Source of the DNA: Scatonaster sp045598705
GTDB taxonomy: Bacteria; Bacillota; Clostridia; Saccharofermentanales; Saccharofermentanaceae
NCBI GenBank assembly: GCA_045598705.1
Contig: JAZLMM010000043.1
Span: 35,824-99,823, forward strand
Length of the DNA: 64,000 nucleotides
Direction of reading: 5' to 3'
The notes under the pieces were generated by a model, which did not search any database, was not told where the DNA came from, and was given only the letters and a program-made list of their open reading frames with translations. Of this stretch, positions 45,516 through 54,002 are shown in pieces. Within the stretch, counting starts at the first letter, position 1, and each line of letters starts with the position of its first letter. Position numbers and translations under genes: made by a program.

Positions 45516-47186
45516 TCAGAACTGATTGTAGATGAACTGCGCGGCGTCGTAGCCCTCACCGTACGCGCCAAATACCAGAATGATCATCACTAATATGGTA
45601 AAAGCACCCCACCTCAAAGGCAAGGGCATCTTCTTCTCCATCTTGTCCCGTACAGACCCGGAACGTCCCATCATGCTGACGATAATCAGTATCAGCGTAC
45701 CAATACCTAAGATGACGTAATCTGCACGGTTGATGCCTAACTGCAGCATCGCATTACCCGAAAGAAGATTCCAGTTCCATGTCGTGAACAATGTCCCGAA
45801 CATCTTAAATGTCATCGGCACATCCCGATAACAGTCGAAGAGTCGGAGTGCGCTCATTAGGAGCACTGTTCGGCCGATCTGGAAGGTCTTATAGGATGTA
45901 CGCGTGAAGGAATTGCGCTCCGTATTGACCTTCTTATGGAACTTGACATAGAGCGGTTCCAGTTCCTGTGAGATCATAATGACTACGAAGTTTCCAAGTC
46001 CCCATACGATGAAGTTCCAGCTTGCACCATGCCAGATACCGGTTGCAAACCATACAACAAAAGATGCCAGGTATACCGGCACACGCTTGCCCATCTTCTC
46101 CGGAAGATGCTTACGGCTCCATTTGCTGAGTTTGAGCATCGGGCCACTGACTGAAATCGGATAGAAAATATAGTCAGTGAACCAGGTACCCATTGTAATA
46201 TGCCAACGACGCCAATACTCGGCGATGTTTTTGCTGAAGAACGGACGCTCGAAGTTCTCTTTGACAGGAATCGCGAGCATCTCCGCAATACCGATCGTGA
46301 TATCGATACCACCTGTGAAATCAGCGTACAATTCAAGTGCGTAGAACATCATGACCATAAAGACGAACATGCCCTTATAGTTCTCCGGTGTCTCAATCAT
46401 GACCTTCACTGCCGGTAGAATGCGGTCCGCGATGACCAGTTTCTTGAAGAAACCCCAGATCACACGTTCGAGTCCTCTTTCCACTACTCGTCCAGAGAAT
46501 GCATGTGGAGAATAGAGCTCCTTACTTAAGTCACCATATCGGCTAATCGGTCCCTGTACAAGCTGAGGGAAGAAACTGACAAACAATGCATATTTGAAGA
46601 AATTCTTCTGGGCTTCATGACGGTCACGATACACATCAATGACATATCCCACCGCCTGAAAAGTATAGAATGACAATCCCATCGGAAGTGCGATATTCAG
46701 GAAGCTGATGCGCTTCGAGATCTTAAAGACCGACATGAGGCTGTTGATATTATGAATGGTAAAGTCGGTATACTTCACGACCGCCAGGATCAGTAGTGCC
46801 AAGATAATGCCTACTGCCATGATATGACGGCGCTTCTTCTTCTGTTTCTCCTTGTAGATCTTCCGAGCAGTCTTATCAACCGGTTCCTCCGTGCTTGTAG
46901 CAAATGCCGGATCGTCTTTCACCAGTTGTGCTCGAGCCTTCTCACGGGCTTTCATGTCCGCAATCGTAGCATCCGCCTGTTTCTTATTCTTCGAGATCAG
47001 TAGGCCCGCCACATAAGTGATCACGGTAATAGCTAGGATATAGATGAGACATTTCCACCCTGCATAGTAATAGAAAACATAAGACCCCAGCAGCAGGAGC
47101 GGCCATTGGGTCTTCTTAGGTAGCACATAGTAAAGTGTCACCAGTGCCAGCACAAAACCGATAAAAATATACGAAGCAAAATGCAT
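45516..47186 (-). CDS. MBOAT-family O-acyltransferase, DltB/AlgI-like
   Basis: 556 residues, about 11-12 membrane helices. NIAEYWRRWHITMGTWFTDYIF and FATGIWHGASWNFIVWG contain the conserved His residues of membrane-bound O-acyltransferases. A charged cytoplasmic segment of about 55 residues (about 70-125, Lys/Arg/Glu-rich) interrupts the N-terminal helices, which is longer than in DltB. Follows the acyl carrier gene by 68 bases. Predicted to move the activated group from carrier protein across to an outside acceptor (inference). Confidence 0.9.
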   Translation of the reverse strand: MHFASYIFIGFVLALVTLYYVLPKKTQWPLLLLGSYVFYYYAGWKCLIYILAITVITYVAGLLISKNKKQADATIADMKAREKARAQLVKDDPAFATSTEEPVDKTARKIYKEKQKKKRRHIMAVGIILALLILAVVKYTDFTIHNINSLMSVFKISKRISFLNIALPMGLSFYTFQAVGYVIDVYRDRHEAQKNFFKYALFVSFFPQLVQGPISRYGDLSKELYSPHAFSGRVVERGLERVIWGFFKKLVIADRILPAVKVMIETPENYKGMFVFMVMMFYALELYADFTGGIDITIGIAEMLAIPVKENFERPFFSKNIAEYWRRWHITMGTWFTDYIFYPISVSGPMLKLSKWSRKHLPEKMGKRVPVYLASFVVWFATGIWHGASWNFIVWGLGNFVVIMISQELEPLYVKFHKKVNTERNSFTRTSYKTFQIGRTVLLMSALRLFDCYRDVPMTFKMFGTLFTTWNWNLLSGNAMLQLGINRADYVILGIGTLILIIVSMMGRSGSVRDKMEKKMPLPLRWGAFTILVMIILVFGAYGEGYDAAQFIYNQF

Positions 47187-47254
47187 AGGTTCGTCTTCAT
47201 CTCCGTGCGCGCATCATGTCATGCTTTCACACGACTACCGTACGGAAGCGTCTC

Positions 47255-47485
47255 TTACTCCTCGTCCTGAAGTTTCTCGATCAGCGTCCACAGCGCCTGC
47301 GCAGAATTGAAGTTCTCAGGAATCATGTACTCCGCAGAGATCACCACGTCGAATCGGTCTGCAATCTCTGAAACGAGAGAAATAATATCGAAAGAGTCGA
47401 GGATCTTGCCATCGACCAGATTTGTAGCGGTTTCATAATCCACATCCGGGTGGATCTCTTGTAAAATCTCAATCAGTTCATCCAT
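47255..47485 (-). CDS. Acyl carrier protein, DltC-like
   Basis: 76 residues, acidic, four-helix ACP pattern. The phosphopantetheine Ser is in LDSFDIISL (Ser 31). GAGGTAAG precedes the ATG. Together with the MBOAT gene it forms a two-gene transcript, and with the adenylation gene at 51765 it can complete a carrier-bound aminoacyl path. A phosphopantetheinyl transferase is not in the window. Confidence 0.88.
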   Translation of the reverse strand: MDELIEILQEIHPDVDYETATNLVDGKILDSFDIISLVSEIADRFDVVISAEYMIPENFNSAQALWTLIEKLQDEE

Positions 47486-47561
47486 TTTTCTTACCTCAAG
47501 ACTTCTTATTCACCGATATGATACCATTTTCCTCTGCATTTGATAAGCATCTAAGACGGAT

Positions 47562-47590
47562 TTGACACAATCCTATTTCGAACATACAAT
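47562..47590 (+). promoter_or_regulatory. Sigma-A promoter of the TIR gene
   Basis: TTGACA (47562-47567), 17 bases, TACAAT (47585-47590), near consensus. Predicted leader about 73 bases. Confidence 0.75.
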
Positions 47591-47669
47591 TTACTTATAT
47601 AGGTATGAGAATACTGTAAGACTGTCGGTCCATCAGAACGATGCAACAGATTAAGTAGGGAGGTTGTCC

Positions 47670-49046
47670 TTGGAGTCTAAGTTCAACTGTGATGAAACAA
47701 GACCCTATATTTTCATCAGTTACGCCCATCTGGACTGGGAACGTGTGTGCCCAATTCTGGAAAGGCTAAATGAATCAGGCTTCAATATCTGGTACGACAA
47801 GATCATCACCGCCGGTACTTCTTGGGATGACAATATTGCCTTGCACATTGATACCAGCGCGTATTTCATCGCTTTCATCAGTGAGAATTATTTGAACTCC
47901 GATAACTGTAAGGATGAGCTCAGTTACGCAAGAGACCTAAATAAGGAGATGCTCCTCATCTATCTTGATGAAGTAAACCTCCCCGCTGGGCTGGCTATGC
48001 GTCTCAACCGAAGCCAGGCCGTCATCTGGAACAAGGAAGATGACACATATTCCGATGAAGATTTCACGAAGATCATCAATGCCAAGGGCATTCGAAAGGC
48101 CCAACTGAATGCGGATGATACGGATGATTCTTCAGAAGAGAAAGAGATCGGCACCTCTTCGCCGACTACCGTCTCCGAAGCCATCCCGCCTGTTTCCCAG
48201 GTGCAACAACCTGGGGACACTTCCAACAAGGAACTTGTGGATCTCTCTAAGGTAAAAGCTCTCCAGATTGCCTTATTTGCTTTAGTCGCGGTACTTGCAA
48301 TCGGACTTACCATTACGCTGTTGTATATTTTCACCAAAGACAAAGGGACCACTGATAATAGTGAGATCACGTCGTCGACAGAGTCCACTTTCGACCTTGA
48401 CGAGTACGAATCTCAAGAAGAAGATTATGAATTGAAATATAAAGACGCGCTGGATGCCGAGCTGGTCACCTTCGAATATTGGGTAGAAAATGATGTGGAG
48501 GAACAAGAATCTACCATCCATTATTGGGTAGAACTTCATAATCCTAATCAAGCGTTCTTCATTGAAACTGCTGAAGTGAGGTTTTCTATACGAAGCAAAG
48601 ATGGTTCAATTCTGGATACACAGAAAGATTATTGCAACAGTATTCTTGCAAGTGACACCGTAGTCTTTTGTGGAGATATTTCTTCCGTCTACGAAAGTGC
48701 TGATGCGGTTCCTGAGGTGACCTGTGATGTCGTAAGTACCGAGTGGGCAGATCTTGATAATCCGGAACAGAGTCTTCACTCTGAAATCAAGATCACCAAT
48801 CCAACCCAAAGGGTCGATGAGTTGGGTAACCTCCGTTTCACAGGAGAGATCACCCTCGGTCTGCATTCTGAATCGAACATCAATGTACTTGTAGTTTTCT
48901 ATAAGGATGGGAAGTTTTTGTATATGGAAGAATGCTCCATATACGACCTCATACCTGGAAAGACGCAGGCATTCTCTTTCTCGCTTCTTACGGATCCTTC
49001 CGATATTTATGAGTATGATCGCTTCGACATCAAGGTTCTAGGCTGA
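47670..49046 (+). CDS. TIR domain - membrane helix - extracellular domain protein
   Basis: 458 residues. Residues 12-130 are a bacterial TIR domain: PYIFISYAHLD, GFNIWYDKIITAGTSWDDNI, and DNCKDELSYA containing the Glu (E83) that is catalytic in NAD-cleaving TIR proteins. A Ser/Thr/Pro-rich linker leads to a membrane helix (about 197-222) and an outside region with two immunoglobulin-like modules of FxLYD type (about 270-350 and 380-455). Start is TTG at 47670, with AGGGAGG 6 bases before it. It has its own promoter and runs against the neighbouring operon, overlapping the MATE gene end by 17 bases. Outside sensing coupled to NAD cleavage is inference. Confidence 0.85.
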   Translation: MESKFNCDETRPYIFISYAHLDWERVCPILERLNESGFNIWYDKIITAGTSWDDNIALHIDTSAYFIAFISENYLNSDNCKDELSYARDLNKEMLLIYLDEVNLPAGLAMRLNRSQAVIWNKEDDTYSDEDFTKIINAKGIRKAQLNADDTDDSSEEKEIGTSSPTTVSEAIPPVSQVQQPGDTSNKELVDLSKVKALQIALFALVAVLAIGLTITLLYIFTKDKGTTDNSEITSSTESTFDLDEYESQEEDYELKYKDALDAELVTFEYWVENDVEEQESTIHYWVELHNPNQAFFIETAEVRFSIRSKDGSILDTQKDYCNSILASDTVVFCGDISSVYESADAVPEVTCDVVSTEWADLDNPEQSLHSEIKITNPTQRVDELGNLRFTGEITLGLHSESNINVLVVFYKDGKFLYMEECSIYDLIPGKTQAFSFSLLTDPSDIYEYDRFDIKVLG

Positions 49047-50382
49047 TTCTCCTACGTTTATAGTTCGCGTAACGCATCCATGCCGTAATGCCGCTTAGCG
49101 CCCAGACGATTCCTACCGACCACCAGATGCCCCATAGTCCAATGGCCGCAATCGATGTGAGGAACACCGGTACAGCAAATCTTCCGATGACTTCCACTAC
49201 ACCGTTTATGACTGCAAAGATGGAGTCACCCAGACCATTCTGAATGCCACGGATCATGTAGATCAGACCCAGCATGATGTAGAACAGGCTCGATATACGA
49301 AGCGCTTTGGCGCCCATGACAATGACAGGCTCTTCTTTCACGAAAATACGCATAATCCATTCGCCGGAGAACTGCATGAAAGGAAGCATCAGTACGGAGA
49401 ATCCCACCATAATCCACATACTCTTTCGGAATCCTTCCTTGACTCGGTCCATCTTCTTCGCACCATAGTTCTGCCCTACAAATGTCGCCAGTGCAGCGCT
49501 CAGTGTCTGGTAAGGCTGGTGGATAATCTGCTCGATTCGGCTGGTCGCAGTAAAGGCCGCGACAGTCTCTGTACCAAATGCATTGACTACTTTCTGAAGC
49601 GCCATGCAGGAGATTGCAATGAGCGAGAACTGAAGTGACAGCGGACCTCCCAGCTTCACCACTTCACGGGATATTCCACGGTTATAGGTCAACTCCTCCT
49701 TGGTCATCTTGAAGTACATATTTGTCTTCTCCGCATAGAGCAAGCATAGGACTGCCGAGAGGAACTGTGAGATAATGGTCGCAATACCGGCGCCGAAGAC
49801 ACCCATGTGGAAGACACACACGAACAGCAGGTCAAGTCCGGTATTGAGGACACTCGAGAAAACCAGGAAAAGCAACGGCGTTTTGGCGTCACCCAATGCA
49901 CGCAGCATCGAAGACGCATAGTTATAGAGTGCGACAAAGACCAGTCCGATACACATGATTCGAAGATAGATCGTCGCATCCGCCAGAATATCCTCCGGTG
50001 TATCGAGTAGTACAAGAATCGGTTCAGACAGGAAGAAAGCCGCAATGCCAATCAGCAGCGGAAAGATTGTCATAATAAATCCCGCATTGACAATACAAGA
50101 CTTCAGGGACTTCTCATCTTTCCGCCCAAAGTATTGGGAGGCAATGATTCCACCGCCGCTTCCGAAGCCGTTACACATCGCAATGAAAAGAAACGAGATG
50201 GAACCGGTCGCACCAATGGCCGCTAATGCATCTTCCCCGACGAACTGACCGACCACGACCGAATCCACCAGATTATAAACCTGCTGAAAAAGGTTGCCTA
50301 TCAACATAGGAATGGAGAAACGAATCAGTAGGGAGGTCGGATTTCCTTCCGTCATATTCATCATGGATGAATTTTGCAACAT
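49030..50382 (-). CDS. MATE-family transporter (second of a pair)
   Basis: 450 residues, 12 membrane helices in two halves; the start (LIRFSIPMLIGNLFQQVYNLVDSVVVGQFVG) is typical of MATE proteins in Firmicutes. ATG at 50382 follows AAGGTG; a GTG at 50418 directly behind the previous stop has no site. Adjacent to another MATE gene with 36 bases between. In this locus a lipid-linked or aminoacyl precursor flippase role is possible, but drug export cannot be excluded. Confidence 0.9.
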   Translation of the reverse strand: MLQNSSMMNMTEGNPTSLLIRFSIPMLIGNLFQQVYNLVDSVVVGQFVGEDALAAIGATGSISFLFIAMCNGFGSGGGIIASQYFGRKDEKSLKSCIVNAGFIMTIFPLLIGIAAFFLSEPILVLLDTPEDILADATIYLRIMCIGLVFVALYNYASSMLRALGDAKTPLLFLVFSSVLNTGLDLLFVCVFHMGVFGAGIATIISQFLSAVLCLLYAEKTNMYFKMTKEELTYNRGISREVVKLGGPLSLQFSLIAISCMALQKVVNAFGTETVAAFTATSRIEQIIHQPYQTLSAALATFVGQNYGAKKMDRVKEGFRKSMWIMVGFSVLMLPFMQFSGEWIMRIFVKEEPVIVMGAKALRISSLFYIMLGLIYMIRGIQNGLGDSIFAVINGVVEVIGRFAVPVFLTSIAAIGLWGIWWSVGIVWALSGITAWMRYANYKRRRISLEP

Positions 50383-50418
50383 GTTCACCTTCTTTTCTCG
50401 CGCACTTCCGGAGTTCAC

Positions 50419-51768
50419 TCACGGATTCTCAAGATGTATGCTTTTCTGTTTCCGATTATAGTTGATTAGATAGATTCCTGTGAGGATAATTGCAAAAATC
50501 GTCGCACATGGCGTCGCAAGTCCGACTTGGAAGAGTGAAACATCCGGTACTTTACTCATGAAGTAGGAGAAGGGTATGCGGACCAGAAATGTGCTGACGA
50601 TACCTTGAATCGAGACAAACAACGTCTGCCCGCAGCCGTTCAAATAACCCATCATGTTGAAGTTAAAGCTAACCAGTGCACAGTCAATGGCATAGGAACG
50701 CAAGAAGTCTGCCGAAGCTTCGATTACATCCTGATCTTTGGTGAAAAAACTCGAAAGCAGGTCGCCATGGAAGAAACTTAGGTAGAACATGACCAACCCG
50801 ACGGCAAGTGAAATGATCATGCCAATATACATGGATTTCTTCGCACGTTCAATCTTCCCAGCACCCTTGTTCTGTGCAGTAAATGCAGATACAGCCGCCA
50901 TGATAGCTCCTGGCACGATGAAGATGAGACCGACGATTTTCTCCGCAATACCGACACCAGCCGAGGCCACCAAACCGAAATCATTCAAGATGGCCATGAT
51001 GACCGCAAAGGATAGACCTGTCAAGGCTTCTTGTGCTGCAATCGGCAAGCCGTATTTCAGAATCTTGCGACTGTCCTCGCGTGTCGGTCGAAGGCTCACA
51101 CGCTGCAGTTTAAATCCGAAGCCGCGCTTCACGATGATCAGCACAGAGGCTAAGACGCTCACCAGCTGGGCAAACACCGTCGCAATCGCCGCGCCAGCCG
51201 TCCCCATATCGTAGACGCCGACCAACAATAGGTCCCCGCCGATATTCACTAAACACGAAATCAGCATCAGGATGAATGGACTTCTCGAATCACCGACGCC
51301 TCGGAACATACTACTGATACCGTTAAAGAAGATAATCGCGATAATACCGACGCCGCAAATACGAATATAGGAGATTGTCTGCGAGACTGCTTCCGTTGGC
51401 GCATTCATGTACCTAGCAAGCAATGGTGCAGAAAGTGGAACTGCTCCCATTAAGAGTGCACCAAGGATCAGGAATATCATGAAAGCCGATGCAACAGCAT
51501 TCGTCGCACGCTTGAAATCCTTCTTCCCTATTAAGTGACCAAGATGCACCATACTGCCCATGGACAGGCCTGTGATGATGCCGTTGATTGTCTGCATCGC
51601 CATACTGCCGGTAGCCACGGCAGACACCGCCGCTTTGTCGGAAAAATAACCCACCACAATCAGGTCGACCGTGCCGTACATTGCCTGAAGCAAGTTGGCA
51701 CCAAAAATCGGCAACACGAATGCGATGAGCTTCTTAAATACTGATCCTTCAGTTAAGTCGTTCTTCAT
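50419..51768 (-). CDS. MATE-family transporter (first of a pair)
   Basis: 449 residues, 12 membrane helices, with FKKLIAFVLPIFGANLLQAMYGTVDLIVVGYFS at the N-terminus. Overlaps the adenylation gene as ATGA, so the two are translationally coupled. Clearly diverged from the second copy, not a recent tandem duplicate. Confidence 0.9.
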   Translation of the reverse strand: MKNDLTEGSVFKKLIAFVLPIFGANLLQAMYGTVDLIVVGYFSDKAAVSAVATGSMAMQTINGIITGLSMGSMVHLGHLIGKKDFKRATNAVASAFMIFLILGALLMGAVPLSAPLLARYMNAPTEAVSQTISYIRICGVGIIAIIFFNGISSMFRGVGDSRSPFILMLISCLVNIGGDLLLVGVYDMGTAGAAIATVFAQLVSVLASVLIIVKRGFGFKLQRVSLRPTREDSRKILKYGLPIAAQEALTGLSFAVIMAILNDFGLVASAGVGIAEKIVGLIFIVPGAIMAAVSAFTAQNKGAGKIERAKKSMYIGMIISLAVGLVMFYLSFFHGDLLSSFFTKDQDVIEASADFLRSYAIDCALVSFNFNMMGYLNGCGQTLFVSIQGIVSTFLVRIPFSYFMSKVPDVSLFQVGLATPCATIFAIILTGIYLINYNRKQKSIHLENP

Positions 51769-53279
51769 TTCTTCAACATCGCGGTCAATGTGACACGATC
51801 TGTCTTACCATTACTGGTCAGTGGAATCCGTTCCAGTTTGCGTGTCACATTCGGTACCATATATCGTGGAAGGCTGTCTTTCAGGAGGACCTTCATATCT
51901 GCTTCTTCCTTGCTTCCGCTATAGAAAAGCACAATCTTCCCCTTCTCTTTATCGTAGATACAGGCCGCCCCGGTGATACCTTCGATCATCTGTGCATTCA
52001 CCTCGATCTCGCCGAGCTCAATACGGTGTCCCATGTGCTTGATCTGGAAATCCTTACGAGACACGAACATCAGCTCGCCACGCTCATTGTAGCGTCCAAT
52101 ATCACCGGTCCTGTAGATTAGTTCCGGCCATCCCGTCTGTAACGGATTCAATGTGAAAGCTTCCGATGTCTTCTGTGGGTTATTCATGTACCCTAAGGTC
52201 AACGATGTACCGCGGATACAGATCTCACCTTGTTCGCCGCTTTCCTTGGTGACCTCATGATTGTCCTCATCCAGAAGAATGATGTCCGTGTTGTCGAATG
52301 GGCGACCAATCGGAATGGCTTCGCCATCTTCGAATTCACGATTCACGCGGTAGTAGCAGCACATGCCTGTACCTTCCGTCGGTCCGTATAAGTTGGTAAA
52401 AGTTGCCTCCGGCAACGCTTCTCTCCACATTCTGAACTGCTTGATCGGGAATACTTCCGAGCCAAATGCGATGGTTCGCAGGTACTTCGGAATCTCCGTC
52501 TTGAAAGTGTTGAAGGTGGAGATAATGGTCAGCGCCGATACCACCCAGCACACGGTGTTAATCTGGTGTTCGTTGAGATATTGTACCAGTTTCAATGGTT
52601 GCATGAATAATGTCTTCGGCACGAAATACGTCGTTGCACCATATCGAATCGTCGGATAGAGTTCCTTGAAGCAAGCATCAAGATAGAGCGGGGTCTGGTT
52701 ACCGAACACCGTCTCATCTGAGAAGCCCAGCACCTCAGAAAGTTGGTCGATATAGTCATTGACTGCACGATGACATCCCACTACGCCCTTCGGCACACCG
52801 GTACTTCCGGAAGTAAATACGATATATAGCGGATCGGTGTCAATGGAAGCCTGATATACGTTCTCCAATGAAGCCGAGTCAATCGCACAGGAGAGGAGTT
52901 CCTTGTAGCGAACGATTCTCCCTGCGAAACCAAGTCTTTCCGCCGCTTCAGCCGTCGCTTCGTCACAGATCAGAAGCGGCGCCTTCACATTCTCCAGAAT
53001 CAGAGAAATACGCACCTGCGGCATCTCCGCATCAATTGGCACATAGTAGCTTCCCGCACGGATAATACCGAAGAACGTCGCAACCTCTTCAGGTGATTTT
53101 TCCATATAGACGACGATCGGACTTCTACGAATACCGGTCTCAAGAATGAACGATCCGATGCGATCGATCGCCTCATCCAGTTCGCGGAACGTAAGCATCG
53201 ACTGCTCGCCGCAGAAGGCCGCTTTGTCCGGATATTTCGCAACCGTATTCTTCAATTGAGAAAGTACATGATTATGCAT
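51765..53279 (-). CDS. Amino-acid adenylation enzyme, DltA-like but with altered pocket
   Basis: 504 residues, free-standing adenylation enzyme. Core A3 YIVFTSGSTGVPKG (152-166), A4 Asp (D201, ligand of the substrate amino group), A5 YGPTEGT (298-304), TGD and terminal Lys in SNGKTDR (K492). DltA proteins have FCGE near the pocket, whose Cys selects D-Ala; here the same place reads FGSE (272-275), so D-Ala is not assured. Linkage to an Asp/Glu racemase and, across the TIR gene, to carrier and MBOAT genes suggests loading of another, perhaps D-configured, amino acid onto the ACP. AGGAGATGAA precedes the ATG. Confidence 0.85.
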   Translation of the reverse strand: MHNHVLSQLKNTVAKYPDKAAFCGEQSMLTFRELDEAIDRIGSFILETGIRRSPIVVYMEKSPEEVATFFGIIRAGSYYVPIDAEMPQVRISLILENVKAPLLICDEATAEAAERLGFAGRIVRYKELLSCAIDSASLENVYQASIDTDPLYIVFTSGSTGVPKGVVGCHRAVNDYIDQLSEVLGFSDETVFGNQTPLYLDACFKELYPTIRYGATTYFVPKTLFMQPLKLVQYLNEHQINTVCWVVSALTIISTFNTFKTEIPKYLRTIAFGSEVFPIKQFRMWREALPEATFTNLYGPTEGTGMCCYYRVNREFEDGEAIPIGRPFDNTDIILLDEDNHEVTKESGEQGEICIRGTSLTLGYMNNPQKTSEAFTLNPLQTGWPELIYRTGDIGRYNERGELMFVSRKDFQIKHMGHRIELGEIEVNAQMIEGITGAACIYDKEKGKIVLFYSGSKEEADMKVLLKDSLPRYMVPNVTRKLERIPLTSNGKTDRVTLTAMLKK

Positions 53280-53289
53280 ATTTCATCTC

Positions 53290-53973
53290 CTAGGCCATAC
53301 ATGCCTTGACGCAAGCCGCGGCAAGCACATCAATAATATCGATATAGTCTTCATTCAGATTCATGGTGACTGTCGCCTGCGAGAGCTCCGTGCAACCCAG
53401 AACCACCGCCTCAGCCCCCGCTTGGAGCAAGGCATTGCCGACTTGGGTAAAATCACCTTCCGAGATGATTCGGCCGGCTTTCACATCCTGGTAGATCATA
53501 TGCATGACGCGGGCCTGATCCGCTTCCTCCGGCCAGATGCAGGAGACATCATACGCTTGCAATATCGATTCATAAACACTGGAATCACGTGCCCCGTCCG
53601 TGGCCATGATGCCCACTTGGCGGATACCACGAGCTTGGCAGGTCTTCCCCAGTTCGCCAATTGCGTGAAGAATCGGGTGGCCGATTCCTTCTTCCAGATC
53701 TTTGTGGAAAGCATGTGCGGTCACGCATGGAATCGCCAGCACGTCTGCACCAGACTTTACCAATGAGATACCCGCTTCAATCATTTTGGGACGAGGATCT
53801 TCTGTACTTCTTCCAAGGAGGAACGCCGTACGATCAGGAATAGAAGGGCAAGAACGTATCCAGGTCTCGATGTGATCTTGATCGGATTGAGCAGGAGTCA
53901 GTTCCACGATACGTCGATAGAAATACGCCGTCGCAAGTGGGCCAAGTCCGCCAATGATGCCTAATGTCTTCAA
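53290..53973 (-). CDS. Aspartate/glutamate racemase family protein
   Basis: 227 residues. LGIIGGLGPLATAYF is the N-terminal motif. The two catalytic Cys are in IPCVTAHAF (C83) and VLGCTEL (C194); most relatives read CNTAH, here CVTAH. Interconverts L and D forms of an acidic amino acid, or a related substrate. Start TTG at 53973, with AGAGG ahead; the longer open frame to 54144 overlaps the transglutaminase gene and is rejected. It lies 10 bases before the adenylation gene. Confidence 0.85.
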   Translation of the reverse strand: MKTLGIIGGLGPLATAYFYRRIVELTPAQSDQDHIETWIRSCPSIPDRTAFLLGRSTEDPRPKMIEAGISLVKSGADVLAIPCVTAHAFHKDLEEGIGHPILHAIGELGKTCQARGIRQVGIMATDGARDSSVYESILQAYDVSCIWPEEADQARVMHMIYQDVKAGRIISEGDFTQVGNALLQAGAEAVVLGCTELSQATVTMNLNEDYIDIIDVLAAACVKACMA

Positions 53974-54002
53974 ATCTCTGTCCTCTCTTCGTTCTACGTC
54001 GC

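Noticed and set aside
47670..49046. Calling the TIR gene part of a known defence system such as Thoeris
   Set aside because: No ThsA-like or other partner is adjacent, and the protein has a membrane helix and ectodomain.
50383..50418. GTG start for the second MATE gene
   Set aside because: No ribosome binding site, while the ATG at 50382 has one and gives the usual N-terminus.
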